A stretch of 8,568 bases of DNA from Balneolales bacterium (lineage in GTDB: Bacteria; Bacteroidota; Rhodothermia; Balneolales; Natronogracilivirgulaceae). The DNA lies in NCBI GenBank assembly GCA_007131625.1, contig SLQC01000152.1:1-8568 (forward strand), given 5' to 3'. Position numbers and translations under genes: made by a program. The notes under the pieces were generated by a model. That model ran no database searches. It was not told the DNA's origin and worked only from the letters and a program-made list of their open reading frames with translations. This document shows positions 1-6,204 of this stretch, piece after piece (the first letter of the stretch is position 1; every line of letters starts with the position of its first letter).

Positions 1-79
1 AAGAAAACCCTGTTTTATGGAAGCAATCCCTCATAACCATAATATAACTTACCTCTTTGGACTATTAATCTATACAACT

Positions 80-95
80 GTCACAAAATTGTGAC
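80..95. promoter_or_regulatory. perfect inverted repeat, candidate operator
   Basis: The arms GTCACAA (80-86) and TTGTGAC (89-95) are exact reverse complements around a 2-base AA centre. The size and symmetry suit a dimeric regulator. The order of half-sites is not that of a Crp site (TGTGA-N6-TCACA) or an Fnr site (TTGAT-N4-ATCAA), so I assign no regulator. A TATCAA at 115-120 lies where a -10 element would fall if the repeat were centred near -41, but this is speculative. A divergent gene left of the window could also be the target. Confidence 0.45.
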
Positions 96-118
96 GAAGC
101 TCTTCTTCAGCATCTATC

Positions 119-143
119 AAAATCGGCTTTATCCGATGATTTT
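119..143. other. hairpin with T-run in upstream spacer
   Basis: ATCGG (122-126) pairs with CCGAT (133-137) around a 6-base loop. Flanking A-rich (119-121) and T-rich (140-143) ends extend the stem across a 2-base bulge. The stem followed by TTTT looks like a weak intrinsic terminator, possibly for a gene left of the window. The GC content of the stem is low, so an RNA leader structure for the downstream operon is equally possible. Confidence 0.3.
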
Positions 144-271
144 AAGTGATTTATATGTTTTTCGGCCGGATTGGTATCATTGTTGCAATCCATAGGGTTC
201 AGGTTTATTGCAATTCTCCGGAAAAAATTTCAAATCAGAGAAAAACCGCAATCAAATTAAAAGGTGAAGAC
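144..271. other. non-coding leader before the first gene
   Basis: This stretch stays open in the frame of the first gene from a GTG at 146. The peptide it would encode lacks a signal sequence and would bury the real lipoprotein signal at residue 43, so I treat it as untranslated. It contains a 6-bp inverted repeat, GGATTG (168-173) with CAATCC (186-191), and two copies of TTGCAAT (183-189 and 208-214). I see no clear promoter match. Confidence 0.4.
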
Positions 272-670
272 ATGTATAATCCTGGAATATCCATAAAATT
301 TCCAATACTTATCTCAGTGATATTATTTATGACAGGTTGTGAATCCAAAGTGGTACAACCTGCAGACATCGGCGATATTGAAGTAAGTTTCAAGAGTGAT
401 CTGATCCCCATTTTTAACAGAAGTTGTGTTTCCTGTCATGAAACAGCTGATGATCCTCCTCCGATTTTGGTATCTGATGTGGCGTATCAAAAAATCATAG
501 CCGGCGGTTATGTGGTTCCGGGTAATGCGGAAGAGAGTCTTTTTTATAAACGAATAATCGGTGATCCGGACATAAGAGGGGGGAGGACCATGCCACCGGG
601 AGAAAAACTTCCTGACGCTGAAATTGAACTTATAAAACAATGGATCAAGCAAGGGGCTCAAAATAACTGA
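272..670 (+). CDS. monohaem c-type cytochrome lipoprotein
   Basis: The 132-residue product starts at ATG 272, chosen because AAGGTG at 261-266 is a good ribosome binding site and translation there opens directly into a signal peptide. Residues 8-22 are hydrophobic and end in MTGC, so Cys23 is the likely lipidated residue and the protein is periplasm-facing. CVSCH at 52-56 is a CxxCH haem c attachment site. Met107 in GRTMPPGEKLP is the likely distal iron ligand, and the C-terminal helix (EIELIKQWIKQGA) is the usual ending of small cytochrome domains of this kind in Bacteroidota and Planctomycetota. It is first in a run of co-directional genes and 23 bases ahead of the beta-barrel gene. The likely role is shuttling electrons from or to the Fe-S/NrfD module downstream; the redox partner is inferred from context only. 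Confidence 0.85.
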   Translation: MYNPGISIKFPILISVILFMTGCESKVVQPADIGDIEVSFKSDLIPIFNRSCVSCHETADDPPPILVSDVAYQKIIAGGYVVPGNAEESLFYKRIIGDPDIRGGRTMPPGEKLPDAEIELIKQWIKQGAQNN

Positions 671-693
671 TTAACTATTTAAAAAGGAAAACA

Positions 694-1563
694 ATGGTAC
701 GTTTTATTCGAATTCGACAATTACTGACTACCTCGATGCTGCTTTTATTGGCGCTACTCGTTGTATTATGTCAAAAAGTTGAAGCGGTACAAAGCACCGA
801 GCGAATACCGGTCAGACCCACTTTTGAAAGTGCCTATCTGATAAACGGTCAAACAGTGACCATGCACTCTGCAAGAACACTCGAATTTGCGATACAGCAT
901 CGATTCGGCAAGGTGAACAGTGGAACATTTGATCTTTTGGGTTTATATGCTCATGCCAACGATATCCGCATGGGACTCAACTACTATGCAACCGACCGGA
1001 TCCAAATCGGTATCGGTACAACCAAGAGTCAGATGCTTCAAGATCTCAACTGGAGATGGTTATTGTTGCAACAAAGCAGGGATAATGTTATTCCGGTCAG
1101 TGTTCTGTACGCAGGTAATTCGGCTATCAGCACCCGGGACGCACCGACTGTGTATCCCGACCTAAGCAATCGGTTATCCTATTATCATGAGCTGATGGTT
1201 GCCAGAAGATTCAATGAACAGTTCTCACTGCAGTTGTCGGGAAGTTTGGCGCATTTCAATATTGTTGAGGAAGGACAGGAGAACACTAATTTTTCCCTGG
1301 CTGCCAGAAGCAGATATGCCTTGACCTATGCACTCTCAGCATTACTCGAGTATGAGCATCCATTAACAACCCATGAGAATACCTCACCCAGGCCCAATCT
1401 GGGTTTTGGTCTTGAATATGCTACACGCGGTCATCAGTTTCAGATATTTATGTCAAACTTTGACACGCTTATGCCCCAACGAAATTTGTTGGTTCATACC
1501 AATCAGATTGCAGAATTCGATTTTCTGATCGGCTTCAACATAATAAGAAGATGGAACCTTTAA
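694..1563 (+). CDS. outer-membrane beta-barrel protein, DUF5777-like
   Basis: The 289-residue product begins with a Sec signal peptide (basic MVRFIRIR, hydrophobic 11-26, probable cleavage after VEA at residue 31). The mature part has alternating hydrophobic/polar strands separated by short turns, for example LEFAIQHRFG, IRMGLNYYATDRIQIGIG and YELMVAR-like segments, and ends in a strand closing with a hydrophobic/aromatic pattern (FDFLIGFNIIRRWNL). That is the look of an outer-membrane barrel. The pattern matches my recollection of DUF5777 beta-barrel proteins in Bacteroidota, which are often next to c-type cytochromes. AAAGGAAA at 683-690 is its ribosome binding site. It lies between a cytochrome and an Fe-S protein, so a structural or porin-like role linked to the redox module is plausible but unproven. 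No haem or metal motif is seen. Confidence 0.7.
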   Translation: MVRFIRIRQLLTTSMLLLLALLVVLCQKVEAVQSTERIPVRPTFESAYLINGQTVTMHSARTLEFAIQHRFGKVNSGTFDLLGLYAHANDIRMGLNYYATDRIQIGIGTTKSQMLQDLNWRWLLLQQSRDNVIPVSVLYAGNSAISTRDAPTVYPDLSNRLSYYHELMVARRFNEQFSLQLSGSLAHFNIVEEGQENTNFSLAARSRYALTYALSALLEYEHPLTTHENTSPRPNLGFGLEYATRGHQFQIFMSNFDTLMPQRNLLVHTNQIAEFDFLIGFNIIRRWNL

Positions 1564-1578
1564 AAAGCTGAGAGTAAT

Positions 1579-2523
1579 ATGCCAAAAAATGATGGAAAGC
1601 ATAATTCCCGCCGGGATTTTCTGAAAACGGGCCTGACCGGCATGGCTGCTCTGGGTTCGGGTGTGTTTCTGCATGCTTGCAATAAACAAGACGAGGATGG
1701 CGATCAAACAATAAAACTTCTTTCTCCGGAGGGGGAAGTTGTTGAAGTAAAACGTTCTGAAGTCAAATATGTACCCGATCTCGAAGCGCTGGATAAAAAT
1801 GTAAGGGAAGGGGTGCCGGGACGCCGTTTTGTGATGGTTATTAATCTGCGCAGGTGCAGAAATGCCCTGCGTTGCCAGGAAGCTTGTGCAGAAATGCACG
1901 GTCTTGCATCTCACAGAAGCTATATCAATGTATTGAAGATGCAGGATGCGGAAACTACCTATCCCTATTGGATGCCTCAACCCTGTTATCATTGTGATGA
2001 TCCCCCGTGCGTGAAAGTTTGTCCGACCGGTGCTACCTTCAAGCGAACGGACGGTGTCGTAGCTATCGATACCGTCCGATGCATAGGTTGCCGCTTTTGC
2101 ACGGTCGCCTGCCCCTATTCGGCCCGACAATTTGTCTGGGGGACGGAAGATTTAAAACTGACCCGGGAAGATTTGGAACGAAGCGATGAACCGAGCGGTG
2201 AATTGGATATTGTAACCCATCAGACCTGCTCCACACGAAGAGTGGGTACCGTTGAAAAGTGCGACTTCTGCCCGGCAAAAGCAGCCAAAGGCGAACTACC
2301 TGATTGTGTGACCGCTTGTCCGAACGGGGTGATCTACTACGGGGACGAAAACGAAGATGCTGTTTCAAACGGACAGGAAACGGTTCGCCTGAGTACCCTG
2401 CTCAGAGAGAATGCTGCATACCGATATAAAGAATATCTCGGGACCAAGCCAAGGGTGTATTATATCCCTCCGGTTAACAGAAGATTTCCTTTTGAAGAAA
2501 CTTTAAACAACGAGACAACATGA
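1579..2523 (+). CDS. Tat-exported four-cluster ferredoxin subunit (PsrB/ActB-like)
   Basis: This 314-residue protein carries electrons through a chain of iron-sulfur clusters and should sit on the periplasmic face. A perfect Tat motif, SRRDFLK (10-16), precedes a hydrophobic stretch ending LHAC, so Cys34 may be lipidated. Cluster motifs follow: Cys93/99/103; Cys136/139/144/148 (CYHCDDPPCVKVC); Cys168/171/174/178 (CIGCRFCTVAC); and Cys228/231/243/247 (CDFC...CVTAC). The order is that of PsrB, NrfC, DmsB and ActB proteins. The first motif reads CRNALRCQEAC: the position normally held by its second cysteine is Ala96, so one cluster has only three of its usual ligands unless Cys217 substitutes. 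The ATGA overlap with the next gene and the NrfD gene one further on point to a membrane complex with NrfD. No catalytic molybdopterin partner is adjacent. Confidence 0.9.
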   Translation: MPKNDGKHNSRRDFLKTGLTGMAALGSGVFLHACNKQDEDGDQTIKLLSPEGEVVEVKRSEVKYVPDLEALDKNVREGVPGRRFVMVINLRRCRNALRCQEACAEMHGLASHRSYINVLKMQDAETTYPYWMPQPCYHCDDPPCVKVCPTGATFKRTDGVVAIDTVRCIGCRFCTVACPYSARQFVWGTEDLKLTREDLERSDEPSGELDIVTHQTCSTRRVGTVEKCDFCPAKAAKGELPDCVTACPNGVIYYGDENEDAVSNGQETVRLSTLLRENAAYRYKEYLGTKPRVYYIPPVNRRFPFEETLNNETT

Positions 2524-3122
2524 ATCAAATACTTGCCGTTGCTGTCTTTCTAATTTTTTCCGGCTTCAGCTCAGATACTGTTGGTGCCGGCCGGTTATTA
2601 CAACCGGTTGATCTTGGACACGGAAACGAACCGGCAAATCATCCTTCCGGTTTAACGATTCAAGCTTTTGTTGAAGATGGCAAAAAATATGTTAATGCCA
2701 CGTTGAAGGAAAGAACCGAAAACGGAGAAATGATTCCGGTCGAAGGAGAAGAAATCCTCTTTGAAGTGGAGCGTATGTTCGGATTGTTACCGGTTTCCGA
2801 GTTTACTTTTACAGATGAACGGGGTGAGGTAAAAGTTCAATACCCGGATGATATACCCGGTGACGAAGAGGGAAATATAATCATTGTAGTACGACTGGAT
2901 GAACATGCAGAATACGAACATATAGAAATTCGAGATACTCTCGCCTGGGGAATACCACTCAGTGAACATATCTCTGCCGAAGCACAAAATTTCTGGATGA
3001 GTGAAAAACTGCCGTTTTTTCCCGCATTGATCTATTGGGGGAGTATGTTTGCCGTGTTGGGAATCATTGTTTATGGAATTTTATACCTGTTTAAAATCAA
3101 TGATTCATTGTCAGAAACCTGA
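2520..3122 (+). CDS. periplasmic domain protein with C-terminal membrane anchor, unknown
   Basis: I do not recognise this 200-residue protein. Its ATG overlaps the stop of the Fe-S gene (ATGA at 2520-2523), implying translational coupling and probably matched stoichiometry. Residues 1-23 look like a Sec signal peptide. Residues about 45-145 form a beta-rich region with the rhythm of an immunoglobulin-like or invasin-like fold (VNATLKER, EGEEILFEVE, GEVKVQYP, NIIIVVRLDE), rich in acidic residues. Residues 168-191 are one transmembrane helix and the last nine residues would face the cytoplasm, giving type I topology. There are no cysteines and no haem motif, so it is not a redox carrier. Its place between the Fe-S and NrfD genes suggests an accessory or scaffold subunit of that complex. 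Confidence 0.75.
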   Translation: MNQILAVAVFLIFSGFSSDTVGAGRLLQPVDLGHGNEPANHPSGLTIQAFVEDGKKYVNATLKERTENGEMIPVEGEEILFEVERMFGLLPVSEFTFTDERGEVKVQYPDDIPGDEEGNIIIVVRLDEHAEYEHIEIRDTLAWGIPLSEHISAEAQNFWMSEKLPFFPALIYWGSMFAVLGIIVYGILYLFKINDSLSET

Positions 3123-3147
3123 ATGAATATAGCAATTGGATCACATA

Positions 3148-4656
3148 ATGAATGCAAAAGTTATTAACGAATTGATCGACCTACCCAATAAATTGAGAGG
3201 TACCTATTACTGGGGAGGGGTTACCATATTAAGCATCCTTGTGCTGGCAGGCATTGGTGCCTGGGTATTTCAGCTTATTTACGGACTTAGTATCACGGGG
3301 CTGAATGAACCCATTTTTTGGGGTATATACATCATCAATTTCGTGTTTTTTATCGGTATTTCACACGCGGGTACCTTGATCTCTGCCATTCTGCGTTTAA
3401 GTCGGGCCGAATGGCGCCGACCCGTAACACGTATGGCGGAAGCCATTACCGTCTTTGCCCTCTTTATAGGAGCTTCCATGATTATTGTCGATATGGGAAG
3501 ACCTGACCGGCTATTAAATGTCTTTTCATATGGACGTATCCAATCTCCTTTGATGTGGGATCTTCTTAGTGTGACAGCTTATCTGTTTGCCTCTATCGTA
3601 TATCTCTATATACCCCTGATCCCTGATCTTGCTTATATGAGAGACCGTGTGCAAAACAGAGGGGTTTTATATCGATTCTATAATAACCTCGCATTAAACT
3701 GGCAAGGGACCGAATTGCAGAAAAAGCGGTTGGATAAGGCCGTAAAAGTCAGCGCCATTATGATTATACCGCTGGCGATATCCGTTCATACGGTGGTTTC
3801 TTATGTCTTTGCCGTAACGGTACAACCCATGTGGCATTCAACCATATTTGGCCCTTATTTCGTAATTGGAGCCATATTTTCAGGTATTGCCGTTCTTTTA
3901 ATCGTCATGGTTATCGTCCGCAAGGCACTGCAGTTGGAAAAAATCCTGAAAGAAATTCATTTCAAATACCTTTCATATCTGCTGCTTCTGATGTTCGGCT
4001 TGTGGTTCTATGGTACATTGGGAGAACATGTCATTACGGGTTATGGCAATAAACCTGATGAGATGAAAGTGGTCATCTCAAAAATTTTCGGTGAACACAG
4101 CTGGGCGTTCACAGGTATGTTTGCCACCATGTTTCTCGCATTTTTCATCATGACACCCGGGGATAGCTTCATGCGAGCCTTTCGTCTTCCTACCATGGAA
4201 ATCCATCCTTCTGTTGCATTTTTTCTTGCATTGTTCGGCTGGGGCGGCTGGTTTGCAGTGATTCAAATGAACGGACTTACTTCCATCGTTTCTATTCTGA
4301 CCGGTGTCATTTACTTTTTCGTGGTGTTTCTTGTCATTGTTCCAACACTTAGAAAGGACTGGTTCCGTGTAGCACTGTATTCCGGTATTTTTGTAACCAT
4401 TGGAATGTGGCTGGAACGATTTACAATTGTACTCCCCACTTTATCAAGACCCAGAATAGAAGCATTGGGATGGGGCTTTTATACCCCCACTTTTGTGGAA
4501 ATTGTCATTACGGTAGCCGGTTTTAGTGCATTGGCGCTGTTCTTTATGATTTTTGCCAAACTATTTCCGCTTGTTTCAGCATGGGAGGTGGAAGAAGGTG
4601 CGGAAGCCGTAGAGCAGGTGAAACAAAATGTAAGAGAATATCTACCGGAAGAGTGA
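3148..4656 (+). CDS. NrfD-family quinol-binding membrane subunit, ActC-like
   Basis: This 502-residue polytopic protein should exchange electrons and protons with (mena)quinol and pass electrons to the Fe-S subunit. I chose ATG 3148 over a TTG at 3136 because GGAT at 3138-3141 is suitably placed and the TTG lacks a site. About ten hydrophobic helices run through residues 24-475. Diagnostic stretches are GISHAGTLISA (70-80), MGRPDR (116-121), SPLMWD (133-138), VHTVVSYVFA (213-222), WHSTIFGPYFVIGAIFSG (229-246) and MWLERFTIVLP (420-430). These resemble ActC/ActF of alternative complex III and HybB/DsrP more than the shorter eight-helix PsrC, and the length is also in the ActC range. The acidic C-terminal tail is cytoplasmic or peripheral. 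It follows the anchored protein by 25 bases. Confidence 0.9.
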   Translation: MNAKVINELIDLPNKLRGTYYWGGVTILSILVLAGIGAWVFQLIYGLSITGLNEPIFWGIYIINFVFFIGISHAGTLISAILRLSRAEWRRPVTRMAEAITVFALFIGASMIIVDMGRPDRLLNVFSYGRIQSPLMWDLLSVTAYLFASIVYLYIPLIPDLAYMRDRVQNRGVLYRFYNNLALNWQGTELQKKRLDKAVKVSAIMIIPLAISVHTVVSYVFAVTVQPMWHSTIFGPYFVIGAIFSGIAVLLIVMVIVRKALQLEKILKEIHFKYLSYLLLLMFGLWFYGTLGEHVITGYGNKPDEMKVVISKIFGEHSWAFTGMFATMFLAFFIMTPGDSFMRAFRLPTMEIHPSVAFFLALFGWGGWFAVIQMNGLTSIVSILTGVIYFFVVFLVIVPTLRKDWFRVALYSGIFVTIGMWLERFTIVLPTLSRPRIEALGWGFYTPTFVEIVITVAGFSALALFFMIFAKLFPLVSAWEVEEGAEAVEQVKQNVREYLPEE

Positions 4657-4684
4657 TCGGATGTGAGGCATTCTATAATCCGAT
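4656..4684. repeat. inverted repeat at the NrfD stop codon
   Basis: ATCGGAT (4656-4662) and ATCCGAT (4678-4684) are perfect 7-base arms around a 15-base loop, beginning on the last base of the NrfD stop codon. There is no T-run after it, so it is a poor terminator. It could stabilise the upstream mRNA or mark a processing point within the operon. Confidence 0.35.
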
Positions 4685-4717
4685 ATCAATCCGGCACAAA
4701 TAAAGATGGAAGTCAAT

Positions 4718-4951
4718 ATGGAACATCAAAAAGTAAAAAATTACATCAGCCCGGTCATTTTTACAGTTACTGTTGCAATGGCAGTATTAATCACCCATTT
4801 ATTTATCCGGGCAGCTGCCGGAACAGGTGTATATGAACCTGGTATAATGTCCGCATCGCTATTGATATTTCTGGGCATTTTTTTCGGAGCTGTTTGGTGT
4901 ACAATACTATATATCGGATATCAACTACAAAAAATTTCTAATAATGAATAA
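4718..4951 (+). CDS. small two-helix membrane protein, unknown
   Basis: The 77-residue product has predicted membrane helices at about 10-32 and 43-68, joined by a short loop (AAAGTGVYEPG). I chose ATG 4718 over an in-frame ATG at 4706 because GGAAG at 4708-4712 is correctly spaced for it. No cofactor motif is visible; the single cysteine (Cys61) is inside the second helix. It follows the NrfD gene by about 60 bases on the same strand. Small hydrophobic proteins of this size are common accessory subunits of respiratory complexes, and this is the most economical guess, but it matches no family I can name. Confidence 0.65.
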   Translation: MEHQKVKNYISPVIFTVTVAMAVLITHLFIRAAAGTGVYEPGIMSASLLIFLGIFFGAVWCTILYIGYQLQKISNNE

Positions 4952-4964
4952 AGTATCCATGGCT

Positions 4965-5001
4965 GATATATTAGATATATCCATATGTTTGTCACATGGA
5001 T
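4965..5001. repeat. two overlapping inverted repeats in a 144-base spacer
   Basis: GATATAT (4965-4971) and ATATATC (4975-4981) are perfect arms around TAG. A second hairpin, ATCCAT (4979-4984) with ATGGAT (4996-5001), shares three bases with the first, so in RNA they would compete. The spacer 4952-5095 is very AT-rich and otherwise empty. It may hold an internal promoter or operator for the cytochrome gene at 5096; no consensus is convincing. Confidence 0.3.
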
Positions 5002-5095
5002 TATCTTTGTTATCAAATACAATATAAAATAACACATACATGATATACACATAGCTATAATATTGAATTTTAATATCAACCCAAATCTTTGAATT

Positions 5096-5521
5096 ATGAA
5101 ACAACACCAGAATAAAACCTTTTACACTTCCATGTTGGTAGCAATATTGCTAATCATGACCGGCATCACGATTTCAGGTATTGACGGGGGAGCTGATGAG
5201 TGGGAAGTACCGAACCGGTTTAAACATATGGAAAATCCTGTGGAAGCGGATAATCAAAGTGCCAGAATAGGCCGCTCATTGTACCGCAGAAACTGCAGTG
5301 ATTGTCATGGATCTGCAGGGGCAGGTGACGGACCGGAAGCGGCAGACCTGGAGACCCCTCTTAGAGACTTTGGTTCTGAAGAAGTACAAAATCAAACGGA
5401 TGGTGAACTGTTCTATAAAACCAGTGAAGGCAGAGATGAGATGCCGGGATTCAAAGCGGATCTGTTCGATGAGGATATCTGGCATATCGTCAACTATATA
5501 AGGACTCTGAAAAAAGATTAG
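5096..5521 (+). CDS. membrane-anchored monohaem cytochrome c (class I)
   Basis: The 141-residue product has an N-terminal hydrophobic segment (residues 12-29) that could be an uncleaved anchor or a signal peptide, then a single cytochrome c domain. CSDCH at 67-71 binds haem c, with His71 as proximal ligand. GxGDGP follows as in many class I cytochromes. Met116 in DEMPGFK is the likely distal ligand, and the closing helix DIWHIVNYIRTLKK is the typical class I ending. The organisation resembles the cbb3-type CcoP domain and the monohaem ActE subunit of alternative complex III. Its gene context makes it the natural electron acceptor or donor of the NrfD/Fe-S pair, relaying to a terminal oxidase not in this window. 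There is no good Shine-Dalgarno sequence before the ATG. Confidence 0.88.
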   Translation: MKQHQNKTFYTSMLVAILLIMTGITISGIDGGADEWEVPNRFKHMENPVEADNQSARIGRSLYRRNCSDCHGSAGAGDGPEAADLETPLRDFGSEEVQNQTDGELFYKTSEGRDEMPGFKADLFDEDIWHIVNYIRTLKKD

Positions 5522-5582
5522 TTTAGCTTCAAAATCTTTCAGGTATAAATGGTTGTGATCATGTTTAGTAACAGGAGAAATT

Positions 5583-6077
5583 ATGATAAGTTCAAATGTG
5601 TTTTGGCGAACCGTCATTGCCGGGCTAATTGCAACATTTGTAATGACGATGATTGGATTTGTTCAAGCGGGATTGGGACTTCCTCCTATAGATATCGGAC
5701 ATCTGCTGAAGGAAAGTTTTAATCATGCACATCAATTCGAATCCTATTCCATATTCTGGGGCAATGCGGCCTATAATATTATAGGAGTCATATTGGCTCT
5801 GATTTGGGTAGTTTTTTTGCATCATCGAATACCCGGTAACTGGCTTGTAAAAGGTTTGATTTACGGTGTGATTATTTCAATAGTGGCCGGCGTGGTTGTC
5901 TCACCTCTTGTCTCTCTTGCAGCAGGAGAACCGTTCGGGGTGTTCTATTTCAAAACCTGGATTCCCGGTCTGATATTACTTGCAGGACTGGTTATGCACC
6001 TTGGGTACGGTGTCGTACTCATGTTGTGCCTGAAATATGCCGGAGTCAGTGGTATAAATACAGAATCGGTGGTATAA
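5583..6077 (+). CDS. four-helix integral membrane protein, unknown
   Basis: This 164-residue protein has four predicted membrane helices at about 8-29, 57-80, 88-114 and 127-152. A strong ribosome binding site (AGGAG, 5572-5576) fixes the start at ATG 5583. The segment GFVQAGLGLPPIDIGHLL after helix 1 recalls DUF6789-type membrane proteins of unknown function, a weak recollection. Histidines (His40, 48, 50, 80, 81, 139) are unusually frequent near membrane boundaries and could bind haem or metal, but no motif is diagnostic. It follows the cytochrome gene by about 60 bases and probably ends the operon. Its last two codons come from a 20-base tandem duplication: without the second copy the protein would end at Ser162. 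Confidence 0.7.
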   Translation: MISSNVFWRTVIAGLIATFVMTMIGFVQAGLGLPPIDIGHLLKESFNHAHQFESYSIFWGNAAYNIIGVILALIWVVFLHHRIPGNWLVKGLIYGVIISIVAGVVVSPLVSLAAGEPFGVFYFKTWIPGLILLAGLVMHLGYGVVLMLCLKYAGVSGINTESVV

Positions 6078-6088
6078 ATACAGAATCG
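6049..6088. repeat. perfect 20-bp tandem duplication across a stop codon
   Basis: The unit at 6049-6068, beginning GTGGTATAAATACAG and ending AATCG, is repeated without a mismatch at 6069-6088. The first copy is coding (GINTES); the second begins with Val-Val and then a TAA at 6075-6077. Removing one copy restores a reading frame ending in TCG-TAA at 6086-6091. Because 20 is not a multiple of 3, the copy changed the frame, yet cost only two extra residues. Confidence 0.9.
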
Positions 6089-6096
6089 TAACAATT

Positions 6097-6123
6097 CCTG
6101 TATATTCTATATTTGAATACAGG
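6097..6123. terminator. hairpin after the operon, possible weak terminator
   Basis: CCTGTAT (6097-6103) is the exact reverse complement of ATACAGG (6117-6123). The alternative pairing with a 2-base bulge gives nine pairs closing a TATATTT loop. It sits just past the last respiratory gene. There is no T-run after it, so termination would be inefficient. The loop also contains TATATTTG (6108-6115), a match to the TAnnTTTG -7 element of Bacteroidota promoters, though I see no matching -33 element. Confidence 0.35.
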
Positions 6124-6156
6124 GTTATCGATCATCGAAAACGAAAAGTCTGAAGG

Positions 6157-6170
6157 TGACAAGGTTGTCA
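6157..6170. promoter_or_regulatory. inverted repeat upstream of hemA, candidate operator
   Basis: TGACAA (6157-6162) and TTGTCA (6165-6170) are perfect arms around GG, ending 34 bases before the hemA start codon. The core CAA-NN-TTG with a 2-base centre is shared with the repeat at 80-95, while the next outer bases differ (TGACAA here, TCACAA there). A common regulator family is possible. Confidence 0.4.
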
Positions 6171-6204
6171 AAAAATAAAATGGAATAGTCGCCGGTATTT
6201 TATA

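Noticed and set aside
80..95. Crp or Fnr binding site
   Set aside because: The half-sites face the wrong way for TGTGA-N6-TCACA and do not match TTGAT-N4-ATCAA, so only a generic operator is proposed.
146..271. GTG-initiated N-terminal extension of the first cytochrome
   Set aside because: It would place the lipoprotein signal in the interior of the protein; ATG 272 has a ribosome binding site and starts directly with the signal peptide.
1453..2130. 225-codon open frame on the reverse strand
   Set aside because: It lies antisense to the clearly coding barrel and Fe-S genes, has no recognisable domain, and is explained by complement codon bias.
3136..3147. TTG start four codons upstream for the NrfD protein
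   Set aside because: There is no ribosome binding site at a fitting distance, while ATG 3148 has GGAT upstream.
6049..6088. CRISPR or insertion-sequence end
   Set aside because: Only two directly abutting copies, no spacers, no terminal inverted repeats and no transposase; a simple tandem duplication explains it.
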